A stretch of 64,000 bases of DNA, taken from contig JADJQR010000001.1 of assembly GCA_016712675.1 (NCBI GenBank), positions 558,001 through 622,000 on the forward strand, written 5' to 3'. Shown here piece after piece: positions 49,805 to 59,309 of this stretch. Position 1 is the first letter of the stretch, and every line of letters starts with the position of its first letter. Position numbers and translations under genes: made by a program. This DNA comes from a bacterium (GTDB lineage Bacteria > Krumholzibacteriota > Krumholzibacteriia > LZORAL124-64-63). Under the pieces are notes generated by a model. That model saw only the letters and a program-made list of their open reading frames with translations. It was not told where the DNA came from and did no database searches.

Positions 49805-50821
49805 TCAGCGTCCGCCGAACCTGGGATGCCGGCGCGCCGCCAGCCGCACGATGCGGCTGCCCACCGCGCCGTAGGAATAGCCGGCCACCTTCGCGGCGCA
49901 ACTGAAGCTGGTGTCCTTCGAGACGTCTGCGTTGGGGTTGATGTCCAGCACCTGGAAGACGCCATCGCGCAGGCGCAGGTCCAGGCGCGCGTAGTCGCGG
50001 CAGCCCAGCGCCCGGTAGGCGGCGACGCACGTCGCCTCCAGCGCGCGCGTCTGCTCGGCGTCCAGTGGCGCCGGGATCAGTGACCGGATCCTCCGGTAGC
50101 TGTCCGAGTCAGGGTTGAATTTCGCGTCGTAGCCGCAGATCCGGTCGCGGACATCGGCGAAATCCGAGAAATCCATCTCGGCCGGCGGCAGCATCTCGAT
50201 GGTCCCGTTGCCCCAGAGCGTCACGTGGAACTCGCGGCCGTCGATGAACTCCTCGACCAGCGCCGGCTGTTCGAACTGTTCGTGGACCGAAGCGACCTGC
50301 TCCGCCAGTTCGGCCGCAGACAGCACGACCGACCGCGAGGTCATGCCCATGCTGCTGTGTTCGTAGGCCGGCTTGACGATCGCGGGGAAGATCGCCCAAT
50401 CTGCCGCGTCGCCGACGGCGACCACACACCAGTCGGGCGTCGGCAGGTCGCGCGCGCGCAGGAGTTCCTTCACGCGGCACTTGTCGCGGCTGAGGGCCAG
50501 GACCTCGCCCGGGGCGCCCGTGTAGGTGAACTGCAGCGACTCGAGCGCCTTGGCCACCGCGTGGTCGCTGCGGTCGACCCCCGGGAAGCCCTCGCTCCAG
50601 TTGAACACGATGTAGTCGGCGGGATCGTACGGTTCCAGCTGCGCGGCGATATCCGCGTCCGGCAGCGGCACCGGCACCACGGAATGGCCGTGGCGGCGCA
50701 GGGCGGCCATCAGGCGCCGCGTTTCCTCCGCGGCCTCCGCCACCTCGTGGGGTTCCCAGGAGCCATCCTGGTCATAGACCATCAGGATCGGCAGCTCCCT
50801 GTTTTCCAGTCTCGGCTCCAT
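49805..50821 (-). CDS. ATP-grasp ligase (D-Ala-D-Ala ligase-like)
   Basis: 338 residues. Typical ATP-grasp landmarks: YTGAPGEVLALSRDKCRVKELL, the ATP-binding AIVKPAYEHSSMGM strand, ALVEEFIDGREFHVTLWGN, then YARLDLRLRDGVFQVLDINPNADVS with the metal-binding Asp/Asn. It joins a carboxylate to an amine using ATP; the acceptor is unknown. It is not the usual Ddl (no surrounding mur genes, different N-terminus), so a peptide or natural-product ligase is possible. A run of ten G lies just past its stop. Confidence 0.85.
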   Translation of the reverse strand: MEPRLENRELPILMVYDQDGSWEPHEVAEAAEETRRLMAALRRHGHSVVPVPLPDADIAAQLEPYDPADYIVFNWSEGFPGVDRSDHAVAKALESLQFTYTGAPGEVLALSRDKCRVKELLRARDLPTPDWCVVAVGDAADWAIFPAIVKPAYEHSSMGMTSRSVVLSAAELAEQVASVHEQFEQPALVEEFIDGREFHVTLWGNGTIEMLPPAEMDFSDFADVRDRICGYDAKFNPDSDSYRRIRSLIPAPLDAEQTRALEATCVAAYRALGCRDYARLDLRLRDGVFQVLDINPNADVSKDTSFSCAAKVAGYSYGAVGSRIVRLAARRHPRFGGR

Positions 50822-50962
50822 CGGCTGACCGCGCTGTCTGGGGGTTCCGTGCGGCGCTAACGCGTTGCTCCGCCACGCCTACCACCTGTTTCTAGCAGAC
50901 CGGAAGGAGATGTCCAGCTTTTTGGCATGAAATGGCCGACATGACCGCGGGCGCGTTTCCGG

Positions 50963-50991
50963 TTGTCATACATTGCACTGTTATGTATAAT
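50963..50991 (+). promoter_or_regulatory. PadR promoter with embedded operator
   Basis: TTGTCA (50963-50968), 17-nt spacer, perfect TATAAT (50986-50991). An inverted repeat ATACAT, 9 nt, ATGTAT (50968-50988) fills the spacer and would let PadR repress its own operon. Confidence 0.65.
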
Positions 50992-51043
50992 ACTGCAAGG
51001 TACGTGGCGATCGCTTCCCGTGTCGCCCGGAAGAGGGACCTCC

Positions 51044-51430
51044 ATGGAGATCAGCAAGGACCTGATGGCCGCCTCGTCGACCCCGATCGTCCTGGCGATC
51101 CTCGCCGAGGGCGACAGCTACGGCTACGCGATCATCAAGCGCGTCCTGGAGCTGTCCGAAGGCCGCATCGAATGGTCCGACGGGATGCTCTACCCGGTGT
51201 TGCACCGGCTGGAGCGCCTTGGCCACATCGAGGCGCGGTGGGAGGTGGCCGAGTCCGGTCGCCGCCGCAAGTACTACCGGATCACGTCCGGCGGCCGCGC
51301 GCAACTGGCCGAGGAACGGAAGCAGTGGCAGGCGGTGGACGCCGCCCTGCGCGGCATCTGGTCGACGCTGGCCGTGCCGCTGCCGTCCATCACGCCGACG
51401 CCCTTGGCGCCGCACCCCGAGGGAGCCTGA
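51044..51430 (+). CDS. PadR-family transcriptional repressor
   Basis: 128 residues from ATG 51044 (AGAGGGACC upstream). Winged helix of the PadR type: TPIVLAILAEGDSYGYAIIKRV, then DGMLYPVLHRLERLGHIEARWE and RRKYYRITSGGRAQL. Three bases separate it from the next gene, a membrane protein with an N-terminal prefix domain, a pairing seen very often for PadR regulators. Confidence 0.93.
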   Translation: MEISKDLMAASSTPIVLAILAEGDSYGYAIIKRVLELSEGRIEWSDGMLYPVLHRLERLGHIEARWEVAESGRRRKYYRITSGGRAQLAEERKQWQAVDAALRGIWSTLAVPLPSITPTPLAPHPEGA

Positions 51431-51433
51431 GCC

Positions 51434-52804
51434 ATGCCCCATCCCCATGACGAAGCGGTGCTGGAGGAACAGATCGACCAGTGGCGCGGCTACCTGCGGC
51501 GCCGGCAGGCGATCCAGTCCGTCGATGTCGCCGAGCTGGAGGACCACCTGCGCGAGCAGATCGCGGCGCTGGCCGACGCAGGCCTGGCCTACGACGAGGC
51601 GTTCTTGGTGGCGGTCAAGCGCATGGGCAGCCTCGACGCGCTCTCGCGCGAGTTCGCGCGTGAGCACTCCGACCGGCTGTGGAAGCAGCTCGTCATTGCG
51701 CCGGCCGGCGCCGGGGAAACGTCCGCGGGCGCGGGGCGCGAGGCCCTCGTCGCCTTCGGACTGGCGCTCGCGGCGGCCGCGTTCGTGAAGGCGCCCTCCC
51801 TCTTCGGGCTCCACTGGGGGCAGGCCGAGGGCTTCTACCTGCGGAACGTGAGCCTGTTCGTGCTGCCGCTGCTGGCCGGCTATTTCGTGTGGAAGCGGGG
51901 GCTCGGCCCGCGGGACCTGAGCCGGCTGGTGGTTGTGTTCGTGGCGGCGGCACTGGTGGTCAATCTGCTACCGTTCGTCGCAGGGGGATCCACCGAGGTG
52001 CTGGCCGGCCTCCATCTGCCCATCGCGCTGTGGCTGGCCGTCGGCCTCGCCTACGCCGGCGGACGCTGGGGGCAGGTGGCCGGGCGCATGGACTTCATCC
52101 GCTTCTCGGGCGAGCTTTTCATCTACTACGCGCTGATCGCACTGGGGGGCGGCGTATTCACGGCCTTCATGGTCGTGATCTTCCAGGCGATCGGGACGGA
52201 CGTCGAGGGGTTCTTCGAGTCGTGGCTGCTGCCGTGCGGCGCGACGGGGGCGGTGATCATCGCCGCCTGGCTGGTGGAGGCCAAGCAGAGCGTGATCGAG
52301 AACATGGCCCCGGTGCTCACGCGCCTGTTCACGCCGCTGTTCGCGGCGCTGCTGGTGGCGTTCCTGGTGACGGTGGCGCTGACCGGGCGCGCGATCGATG
52401 TCCAGCGCGACGTGCTCATCGCGTTCGACCTGCTGCTGGTGGTGGTCCTGGGGTTGCTGCTGTACTCGGTCTCGGCTCGCGATCCCCAGGCGCCGCCGGG
52501 CATCTTCGATACGCTGCAGGTGGTGCTGCTGACCAGCGCACTGGTGGCCGACGCCGTGGCGCTGTGGGCCATCGCCGCGCGCATCTCCGGGTTCGGGTGG
52601 ACGCCCAACCGGGTGGCGGCGCTGGGCGAGAACGTGATCCTGCTGGTGAACCTGGCCTGGTCGCTGGTGCTGTACGCGGGCTTCCTGCGCGGGCGTAGGC
52701 CGTTCGCGCGCCTGGAGCAGTGGCAGACGGACTACCTGCCGGTGTACGCGGCGTGGGCCGCGCTGGTGGTGGTCGTGTTCCCGCCGTTGTTCGGGTACCG
52801 GTGA
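51434..52804 (+). CDS. Polytopic membrane protein with permease-prefix domain (DUF4153-like)
   Basis: 456 residues. The cytosolic N-terminal ~75 residues resemble the HAAS/permease-prefix domain (QIDQWRGYLRRRQAIQSVDVAELEDHLREQ, then GLAYDEAFLVAVKRMGSLDALSREFA). About ten hydrophobic helices follow, ending with SGFGWTPNRVAALGENVILLVNLAWS, a signature of DUF4153-like proteins. Probably co-expressed with and controlled by PadR. Function unknown. Confidence 0.8.
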   Translation: MPHPHDEAVLEEQIDQWRGYLRRRQAIQSVDVAELEDHLREQIAALADAGLAYDEAFLVAVKRMGSLDALSREFAREHSDRLWKQLVIAPAGAGETSAGAGREALVAFGLALAAAAFVKAPSLFGLHWGQAEGFYLRNVSLFVLPLLAGYFVWKRGLGPRDLSRLVVVFVAAALVVNLLPFVAGGSTEVLAGLHLPIALWLAVGLAYAGGRWGQVAGRMDFIRFSGELFIYYALIALGGGVFTAFMVVIFQAIGTDVEGFFESWLLPCGATGAVIIAAWLVEAKQSVIENMAPVLTRLFTPLFAALLVAFLVTVALTGRAIDVQRDVLIAFDLLLVVVLGLLLYSVSARDPQAPPGIFDTLQVVLLTSALVADAVALWAIAARISGFGWTPNRVAALGENVILLVNLAWSLVLYAGFLRGRRPFARLEQWQTDYLPVYAAWAALVVVVFPPLFGYR

Positions 52805-52841
52805 GAGCATCCGTATCCCGGCCGGCGTCATAGGCTGGGCT

Positions 52842-52870
52842 TTGACGGCAGCGGCCGGGCGTGGGACAAT
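52842..52870 (+). promoter_or_regulatory. Promoter of the small protein-methyltransferase-sulfatase operon
   Basis: TTGACG (52842-52847), 17-nt spacer, GACAAT (52865-52870), about 55 nt before the first start. Confidence 0.5.
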
Positions 52871-52927
52871 GCGCCGGAGCCGGTCAGCGTCGCCGGCGCG
52901 CGCTCGTGTCCGGGGGTATCCAAGTTG

Positions 52928-53143
52928 GTGCGTTCGTGGCTCGTTCTCCTGCTCGTCCCGGCCGTGATGTTTCCGGCCCCAGCCCAAGCCTACGTCGATC
53001 CCGGATCCGGGAGTCTGGCTGTCCAGGGCATCATCGCCGCCATCCTCGGCGTCGGCCTGACCCTCAGGCTCTACTGGCGGCGCATCAGGGACCGGCTCCG
53101 GGGCCGGCCGCAGCGTGACGACGAGACCGATGCCGATGCGTGA
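52928..53143 (+). CDS. Small membrane protein with DPGSGS motif
   Basis: 71 residues from GTG 52928 (TTG 52925 is also possible). A signal-like N-terminus (WLVLLLVPAVMFPAPAQA), the motif YVDPGSGSLAVQGIIAAILG, a second hydrophobic helix and a basic tail (LYWRRIRDRLRG). Proteins of this form are often found before methyltransferase and sulfatase-like genes in polysaccharide loci. Function unknown. Its 3' end overlaps the next gene. Confidence 0.7.
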   Translation: MRSWLVLLLVPAVMFPAPAQAYVDPGSGSLAVQGIIAAILGVGLTLRLYWRRIRDRLRGRPQRDDETDADA

Positions 53144-54518
53144 GGGTCGCCTCGCCGCGTCGTTCCGTGACCCCGCCGGCTTCCTCTTCGTGCGCGGCGG
53201 TCGTCTCTATCGCCAGGTCGATCGCGGTGGTGAGCCCGATTTCCGCCTGCTGGGGGCATCGGGGCTGCTCGACGCGCTGGTGGGCAAGCGCCTGCTGATT
53301 CCGCACCGGGAGGTGTCGCTGGCGTTGGCCGCCGACACGGGTGCCGTCGCGGTCATCGAACCGGAACCGGTCCCGTTCATCAGCTATCCGTACGAATGGA
53401 GCTTCACCCAGCTCAAGGACGCGGCCCTGGCGACGCTCAGGATCCAGGCCATGGCCCTTGGCAAGGGCATGGTCCTGAAGGATGCTTCGGCCTATAACGT
53501 GCAATTCCGGCAAGGATGGCCGGTGCTCATCGACACGCTGTCGTTCACGGCCTATCGCGAGGGCGAACCGTGGGGTGCGTACCGACAGTTCTGCCAGCAC
53601 TTCCTGGCGCCTCTCGCGCTGATGGCCCGGCGCGATGTCCGGCTCGGGGGACTCCTGCGTGAACACCTCGACGGCGTGCCCCTGGATCTTGCGGCGAAGC
53701 TCCTTCCTTGGCGGAGCCGGCTGGAACCGAGCCTGCTGATGCACATCCACGCCCACGCGGCGAGCCAGCGCCGGCACGCCGGACGCCCTGGTGTCGCGCC
53801 GAAGGTCAGGGTGTCGCGGCGCGCGCTGGAGGGGCTCGTCGACAGCCTGCGCCGGGAGATCGAGGGATTGCGCTGGAGTCCCGGGGGAACGGCCTGGGCG
53901 GACTACTACAACGACACGAACTACTCCGGGGCCGCGCTGGAGAGCAAGAAGGCGATCGTCGGCGAGTTCCTGGCCGCCACGGGCGACGGCGTCGTCTGGG
54001 ACCTGGGCGCGAACAACGGGTTGTTCAGCCGCCTGGCCGCGGACCGGGGTCGCCTGGTCGTCGCCGTCGATGCCGATCCGGCAGCCGTCGAGCGCAACTG
54101 GCTCGAGTGCCGGCAGGGCGGGCAACCGCTGTTGTTGCCGCTGTTGACGGATCTGGCGAACCCGGGGCCGGCGCAGGGCTGGGCCCATGCTGAACGCATG
54201 TCGCTACTCGACCGTGGCCCGGCCGCCACCGTCATGGCGTTGGCACTCGTCCACCACCTGGCGATCGGGAACAACGTTCCTTTCGCCGAGATGGCGCGGT
54301 TCCTGGCCGCGGCCGGCGAGTATCTCATCATCGAGTTCGTGCCGAAATCGGATTCGCAGGTTCGTCGACTGCTGGCCACGCGCACCGACGTGTTCCCGGA
54401 CTACGGCCTCGACGGCTTTCGTGCGGGCTTCGGCGCCGCCTTTGAGATCCTGAAGCAAGCACCCGTCGATGGTTCCGAGCGAACCCTGTTCCTCATGCGA
54501 AGGAAGTGCCCGCGATGA
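53130..54518 (+). CDS. Class I SAM-dependent methyltransferase
   Basis: 462 residues from ATG 53130 (ATG 53136 possible); it overlaps the small gene by 14 nt. The N-terminal half has LKDASAYNVQFRQGWPVLIDTLSF, a segment found in this large two-domain group. The SAM-binding domain begins at about 285 with VVWDLGANNGLFSRLAA and continues VVAVDADPAAVERN, then VMALALVHHLAIGNN. Probably modifies a surface polysaccharide or its precursor, given the neighbours. Ends in an ATGA overlap with the sulfatase-like gene. Confidence 0.85.
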   Translation: MPMREGRLAASFRDPAGFLFVRGGRLYRQVDRGGEPDFRLLGASGLLDALVGKRLLIPHREVSLALAADTGAVAVIEPEPVPFISYPYEWSFTQLKDAALATLRIQAMALGKGMVLKDASAYNVQFRQGWPVLIDTLSFTAYREGEPWGAYRQFCQHFLAPLALMARRDVRLGGLLREHLDGVPLDLAAKLLPWRSRLEPSLLMHIHAHAASQRRHAGRPGVAPKVRVSRRALEGLVDSLRREIEGLRWSPGGTAWADYYNDTNYSGAALESKKAIVGEFLAATGDGVVWDLGANNGLFSRLAADRGRLVVAVDADPAAVERNWLECRQGGQPLLLPLLTDLANPGPAQGWAHAERMSLLDRGPAATVMALALVHHLAIGNNVPFAEMARFLAAAGEYLIIEFVPKSDSQVRRLLATRTDVFPDYGLDGFRAGFGAAFEILKQAPVDGSERTLFLMRRKCPR

Positions 54519-56317
54519 CGGAAGACCGGGCCGCGAAGCCGCGGAATGGCCACGACCCGCGCCGCGACTGGTTCGCCTATGCCACGGCGTCGCTGGCATT
54601 CCTTGTCACGCTCTTGATCGCCGCGCCGGCCACGGCATATCTCTTCAATACCAGCGAGGTGACGACCGCGTTCCTGGACCTTCTCGGCGCCTCCTGGAAG
54701 GTGCTGGTCATCGCGCTCGCGGCGGTCGCGCTTCTGGGCGTCGCCGCACGTGCGAAAGGGCGCGGGTTCCTGACCGCGCTTCTTCTCGGCGCCGCCCTGC
54801 TGCTGTACCTGCAGGGGAACGTCCTTGTCCGGGACTACGGCAAGTTCGACGGCGCCGCCGTCGACTGGACGCGCCACCGGCTGGCGGGAACGATGGAGGT
54901 GCTCGTCTGGGTCGGCGGGTTGGGCGCCGCGCTGGCTTTCCGCCGGAAGCTGCAACGTTCAGCGCCACGCCTGGTCCTGCTTCTCATCCTGCTCAACGCG
55001 GCGTCACTGGGCGGTCATCTGGTGGCCGGTCGGTCATTCGACCATGCCACCGCGTCCGGCCTCGACGACGGGTTCGCGCGTTTCTCGCGCGAACGGAACG
55101 CGCTGGTCATCGTCCTCGATGCATTCGCCGGGCCGGCCTTCGAGCGGATCCTGGATGACGACCCTTCCTGGCGGGACCGGCTGGATGGCTTCACCTGGTA
55201 CCGCGATGCTCTGGCCGCGTATCCGACGACGCTGCCGTCGATCCCGGCGATCCTCTCCGGACGGACCACGGACAACGCACGGCCCGTCAGGGAATTCCTG
55301 GGCGAGAGCCTGTCGCGGGCATCGCTGCCGGTGGTGCTCGACGATCGTGGCATTGCCACCGCCACCATCAGCGAACCCATCTACGGCGAGTATCTCGCGG
55401 CGGTTCCCTTCGCGAGTGCGCTGTCGTTCCTCGACGGGGCGCCCGGTGACCGCCGCCAGCGCGACGCCCTGGTGATCTGGAACGTGGCGCTGTTCCGGTA
55501 TGCTCCGCACTTCCTGAAGATGCGTCTCTACTCGGATGGCCGCTGGCTCCTGGGGGAGGGCGGGTCGCTCGCGGCGGCAACGGAAGGAGTGGAATTGCCG
55601 TTCGCCACGGCACCGCCCTACTGCGCGCCGTCGCCCAACCAGCAGGCAAGCCGTATCATCCAGCGTCGGCTCATCGACGGAGCCACGGTGGGAGGGCGGC
55701 GGCCCACGTTCAAGTTCCTGCATTTCTTCACCAGCCATATGCCCTATTTCCTCGATGCCCAGGGGGCCCAACTCACGCAGGAGCGGCTCGCGGAGCTGAC
55801 CGAATCGGGAGCGGTCGTGCCCCAGAGTGTCGCCGCGCTGACGCAGGCCGTGGAGATCCTCGATCGGCTCGCAACACTGGGAATCCTCGAGGAGACACTC
55901 GTGATCATGACCGGCGACCACGGTAGCCATGTCGAGTTGCTGCCGGGTGCGCGCGAGGCCGCCGCCGCCGCGAGGCGCCCTTCGCCGACGGCGGTGTTGC
56001 CCCTGTTGCTGGTGAAGCCGATCGGTGCGAGCGGCGCGCTCGGGGTCTCGGAGGCCCCGGTGGGGCTCACCGACATCGCCGCGACGGTCGCGGCGGCGCT
56101 GGGTGTGGACCACCCGTTCCCGGGCCGTCCGTTGACGGACGTGCCCGAGAACGTGCCGAGGCCGCGGATCTATCACGACTACACCTGGAAGCACGACTAT
56201 TGGTGGGAGGAGTACCTGCCCCCCTTGACGGAGTTCCAGGTGGATGGCGCCGTCAGGAACCCCGCCTCGTGGAGCGCCGGCCGCGCCCTGCCGACCGGCG
56301 CCCGCGCAGGCTCCTGA
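54515..56317 (+). CDS. Membrane sulfatase/alkaline phosphatase-superfamily protein
   Basis: 600 residues. Four to five N-terminal transmembrane helices (to ~165), then a large extracytoplasmic domain of the sulfatase/LTA-synthase fold: ALVIVLDAFAGPAFERIL, YPTTLPSIPAILSGRTTDN, FTSHMPYFLD and the metal site VIMTGDHGSHVELLPG. No Cys-x-Pro-x-Arg sulfatase signature, so a Thr/Ser nucleophile and a phospho-transferase type of reaction is more likely than true sulfate hydrolysis. Translationally coupled to the methyltransferase. Confidence 0.82.
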   Translation: MTEDRAAKPRNGHDPRRDWFAYATASLAFLVTLLIAAPATAYLFNTSEVTTAFLDLLGASWKVLVIALAAVALLGVAARAKGRGFLTALLLGAALLLYLQGNVLVRDYGKFDGAAVDWTRHRLAGTMEVLVWVGGLGAALAFRRKLQRSAPRLVLLLILLNAASLGGHLVAGRSFDHATASGLDDGFARFSRERNALVIVLDAFAGPAFERILDDDPSWRDRLDGFTWYRDALAAYPTTLPSIPAILSGRTTDNARPVREFLGESLSRASLPVVLDDRGIATATISEPIYGEYLAAVPFASALSFLDGAPGDRRQRDALVIWNVALFRYAPHFLKMRLYSDGRWLLGEGGSLAAATEGVELPFATAPPYCAPSPNQQASRIIQRRLIDGATVGGRRPTFKFLHFFTSHMPYFLDAQGAQLTQERLAELTESGAVVPQSVAALTQAVEILDRLATLGILEETLVIMTGDHGSHVELLPGAREAAAAARRPSPTAVLPLLLVKPIGASGALGVSEAPVGLTDIAATVAAALGVDHPFPGRPLTDVPENVPRPRIYHDYTWKHDYWWEEYLPPLTEFQVDGAVRNPASWSAGRALPTGARAGS

Positions 56318-56351
56318 CGTGGCCGGGTTCCGGGGATCTCGCGGCGCCCGG

Positions 56352-57932
56352 TCATTCGCCCTTCGGAGCGGCAGCCCTCACGCTCGCGCCAGCCGTCGCT
56401 GCGAACGCCGCGAAGTTCTCGCCGAACAGCTTCGCGACGTGGCGCGCCTGCGCGTCGTAGGCCGCCTTGTCCGGCCAGGTGTCGCGGGGGCGCAGCACCT
56501 CGGGCGGCACGTCCGGGCACGCGCGTGGCACCATCACGCCGAAGACCGGGTCCGGATCGTACCCGGCCCGGTCGAGTTCGCCGCTGAACGCGGCGCGGAT
56601 CATCGCCCGCGTGTGGCGGATGCTGATGCGGTGTCCCGTGCCGTAGGGGCCGCCGGTCCAGCCCGTGTTGACGAGCCAGCAGGCCGACTTGTGTTCGGCG
56701 AGCCGCTTGCCGAGCAGGTCGGCGTAGACGGTCGGGTTCAGCGCCATGAACGGCGCGCCGAAGCACGCGCTGAAGGTGGCCGCGGGTTCGGTCACGCCGC
56801 GCTCGGTGCCGGCGATGCGGGCCGTGTAGCCGCTCAGGAAGTGGTACATCGCCTGGTCCGGGCTCAGCTTCGAGACGGGCGGCATCACGCCGAAGGCGTC
56901 GGCCGTCAGCATCACGACGTTGCGCGGATGCCCGGCGCAGCCGCTCTCCACCACGTTGGGCAGGTGCGTGAGCGGGTAGCTGGCGCGCGTGTTCTCGGCC
57001 AGCGAGGCGTCGGCCAGGTCGCAGCGCCGCGATTTCATGTCCATCGCGACATTTTCCAGGATCGTGCCGAAGCGGCGCGTGGTCTCGAAGATCTCGGGCT
57101 CGGCCTGCTCGTCCAGGCGGATGACCTTCGCGTAGCAGCCGCCCTCCAGGTTGAACACGCCGCGGTCGGACCAACCGTGCTCGTCGTCGCCGATCAGCGC
57201 GCGGTCCGCCTCGCTCGACAGCGTGGTCTTGCCGGTGCCCGATAGTCCGAAGAACAGCGCCACGTCCCCGTCGCGCCCCTGGTTCGCCGAGCAGTGCATG
57301 CTCAGCACGCCCCGCTGCGGCAGCAGGTAGTTCATCACCGTGAAGATCGACTTCTTGATCTCGCCCGCGTAGCTGGTGCCGCCGATGATGACGTACTGCC
57401 GATCGAAATCGACCAGCACGAACGCCTCGCTGTTGGTGTGGTCCAGGTCCGGGATGGCGTGGAAGTTAGGGCAATGCAGCACGGTGAAGTCGGCCTGCCA
57501 GCGGTCGAGGACCGCCTGGTCAAACTCGCGGATGAACATGTTGCGCACGAACATGTTGTGCCAGGCCGTCTCCGTCACCACGCGAACGCGGATGCGGTAC
57601 TCGGGGTCGGCGCCGCTGTAGGCATCCTGCACGAAGACCGTGCGGCCCTGAAGGTAGGCCTGCAGTCGGCGCAGCAGGCCGTCGAACTGCGCCGGCTCGT
57701 ACGGCTTGTTGTGCTTGCCCCACCAGACCTTGCCTTCGCTGCCGGCGGACTTCACCACGAACTTGTCGTTGGCGGAGCGGCCCGTGTACTGGCCGGTGCG
57801 GGTGACCAGCGGACCGAGGTGTGAGAGGTGGCCCTCGCGGCGGCGCACCGCTTCCTCGACCAGCGCCGGCGTGGCCAGATTGTGGTATACGCTCTCGAGA
57901 TTGGTGAGCTTGAGATAGCTCAGGTCCAGCAT
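56352..57932 (-). CDS. pckA: ATP-dependent phosphoenolpyruvate carboxykinase
   Basis: 526 residues, normal for the ATP-type enzyme that turns oxaloacetate into PEP for gluconeogenesis. The kinase-1a P-loop is FFGLSGTGKTTLS; kinase-2 region GDDEHGWSDRGVFNLEGGCYAKVI follows. TGRSANDKFVV and GTSYAGEIKKSIFTVMNYLLP carry substrate-binding residues, and ACWLVNTGWTGGPYGTG lies near the C-terminus. AAGGAG precedes the ATG. nhaA lies 13 bp upstream on the same strand. Confidence 0.97.
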   Translation of the reverse strand: MLDLSYLKLTNLESVYHNLATPALVEEAVRRREGHLSHLGPLVTRTGQYTGRSANDKFVVKSAGSEGKVWWGKHNKPYEPAQFDGLLRRLQAYLQGRTVFVQDAYSGADPEYRIRVRVVTETAWHNMFVRNMFIREFDQAVLDRWQADFTVLHCPNFHAIPDLDHTNSEAFVLVDFDRQYVIIGGTSYAGEIKKSIFTVMNYLLPQRGVLSMHCSANQGRDGDVALFFGLSGTGKTTLSSEADRALIGDDEHGWSDRGVFNLEGGCYAKVIRLDEQAEPEIFETTRRFGTILENVAMDMKSRRCDLADASLAENTRASYPLTHLPNVVESGCAGHPRNVVMLTADAFGVMPPVSKLSPDQAMYHFLSGYTARIAGTERGVTEPAATFSACFGAPFMALNPTVYADLLGKRLAEHKSACWLVNTGWTGGPYGTGHRISIRHTRAMIRAAFSGELDRAGYDPDPVFGVMVPRACPDVPPEVLRPRDTWPDKAAYDAQARHVAKLFGENFAAFAATAGASVRAAAPKGE

Positions 57933-57945
57933 GGCGGCTCCTTCG

Positions 57946-59139
57946 TCAGTGGGTCTCCTCGGTCACGGTCGAGTCCTCGGTTCCCGGCCGGCACAGCCGC
58001 AGCACCCCGTATCCGGTCAAGGCCGCCAGCAGCGAGCCCAGCAGGATGCCCAACCGGTCGGTCCCGGGTGCGTGCGTGCCGCCGGCCTCGAAGGCCAGCG
58101 AGGCGATGAACAGGCTCATCGTGAAGCCGACACCGCACAGCAGGCCGATGCCGGCCATGTGGCCCCAGTGCGTGCCCGCGGGCAGCGGCGCCAGCTTCAG
58201 CAGCCGCGCCAGCGCCACGGCGCCCAGCACACCCAGCGGCTTCCCCATCAGCAACCCCGAGGCGATGCCCAGGGGTACGGGTGCAAACAGGTCGGCCAGC
58301 GAGAGGCCGGCCAGCGAAACGCCGGCGTTGGCGAAGCCGAAGACGGGCAGGATGCCGAACGCGACGTACGGGTGCAGCGCGTGTTCCAGGTGCACCAGGG
58401 GGCCATCGCCTTCGCCACGGTGACGCAGGGGCACGAAGAGCGCCGTGATCACCCCGGCCAGCGTCGCGTGCACGCCCGACTTCAGCACCATCAGCCAGAG
58501 CAGGCTGCCGACCAGGATGTACGGTGCCAAGCGCGTCACGCCGCGCGCGTTCAGCAGCGCCAGCACGCCGAGGCAGGGGATCGCCAGCAGCAGGTGGGTG
58601 ACGCTCAGCTGCGAGCTGTAGAAGATCGCGATGATGATGATCGCCATCAGGTCGTCCAGCACCGCGAGCGTCAGCAGGAAGAGCTTCAGCGAGAGCGGAG
58701 CGCGCCGGCCGAGCAGAGCCAGGACTCCCAGCGCGAAGGCGATGTCGGTGGCGCAGGGGATTGCCCAGCCGGCCATGCTGGCGGGGTCGGTGGCGTTGAA
58801 CCGCAGGTAGACCAGCGCCGGCACCGCCATGCCGCCGATGGCGGCCAGCCCTGGCAGGACCAGGTTGCGCGCCGACGACAGCTGGCCGATGACGACCTCG
58901 CGCTTCAGTTCGAGCCCCACCAGAAGGAAAAACACCGCCATCAGGCCGTCGTTGATCCACAGCAGCAGCGGCTTGCCCAGCTTCCATTCACCCAGGCTGA
59001 TCTGGAAGCGCAGTGACAGCAGGGATTCGTACCAGCCGGACAGCGGCGAGTTGGCCGCCAGCAGCGCCAGCACGGCCGAGGCCATGAGGAGCATTCCCGA
59101 CGCGGATTCCAGCTTGATGAACTGACGGAGGAAGCCCAT
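57946..59139 (-). CDS. nhaA: Na+/H+ antiporter NhaA
   Basis: 397 residues from the ATG at 59137-59139. Twelve hydrophobic helices. The transport site is present: the Asp of PCATDIAFALGVLALLG and the double Asp of LAVLDDLMAIIIIAIFY. LKREVVIGQLSS and VGFTMSLFIASLAF are also conserved. It expels Na+ in exchange for protons and controls internal pH. Start of a probable nhaA-pckA transcript. Confidence 0.96.
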   Translation of the reverse strand: MGFLRQFIKLESASGMLLMASAVLALLAANSPLSGWYESLLSLRFQISLGEWKLGKPLLLWINDGLMAVFFLLVGLELKREVVIGQLSSARNLVLPGLAAIGGMAVPALVYLRFNATDPASMAGWAIPCATDIAFALGVLALLGRRAPLSLKLFLLTLAVLDDLMAIIIIAIFYSSQLSVTHLLLAIPCLGVLALLNARGVTRLAPYILVGSLLWLMVLKSGVHATLAGVITALFVPLRHRGEGDGPLVHLEHALHPYVAFGILPVFGFANAGVSLAGLSLADLFAPVPLGIASGLLMGKPLGVLGAVALARLLKLAPLPAGTHWGHMAGIGLLCGVGFTMSLFIASLAFEAGGTHAPGTDRLGILLGSLLAALTGYGVLRLCRPGTEDSTVTEETH

Positions 59140-59309
59140 GGTCCGGTTCCACTCCCGTGCCGGCGTGTCTGGTGCCTGGCGGCGACGAGCCGGCGTGGCG
59201 GCCCCGTCCGCGCCTGGCGGGCGTCCTGCGCAATATAGCGCGGCTGCCGGTGCCCGCACCCCGGATCGCGTGTCCGGCCCGTCCTCGAGCGCAGCGGGAC
59301 GCCCGGACT

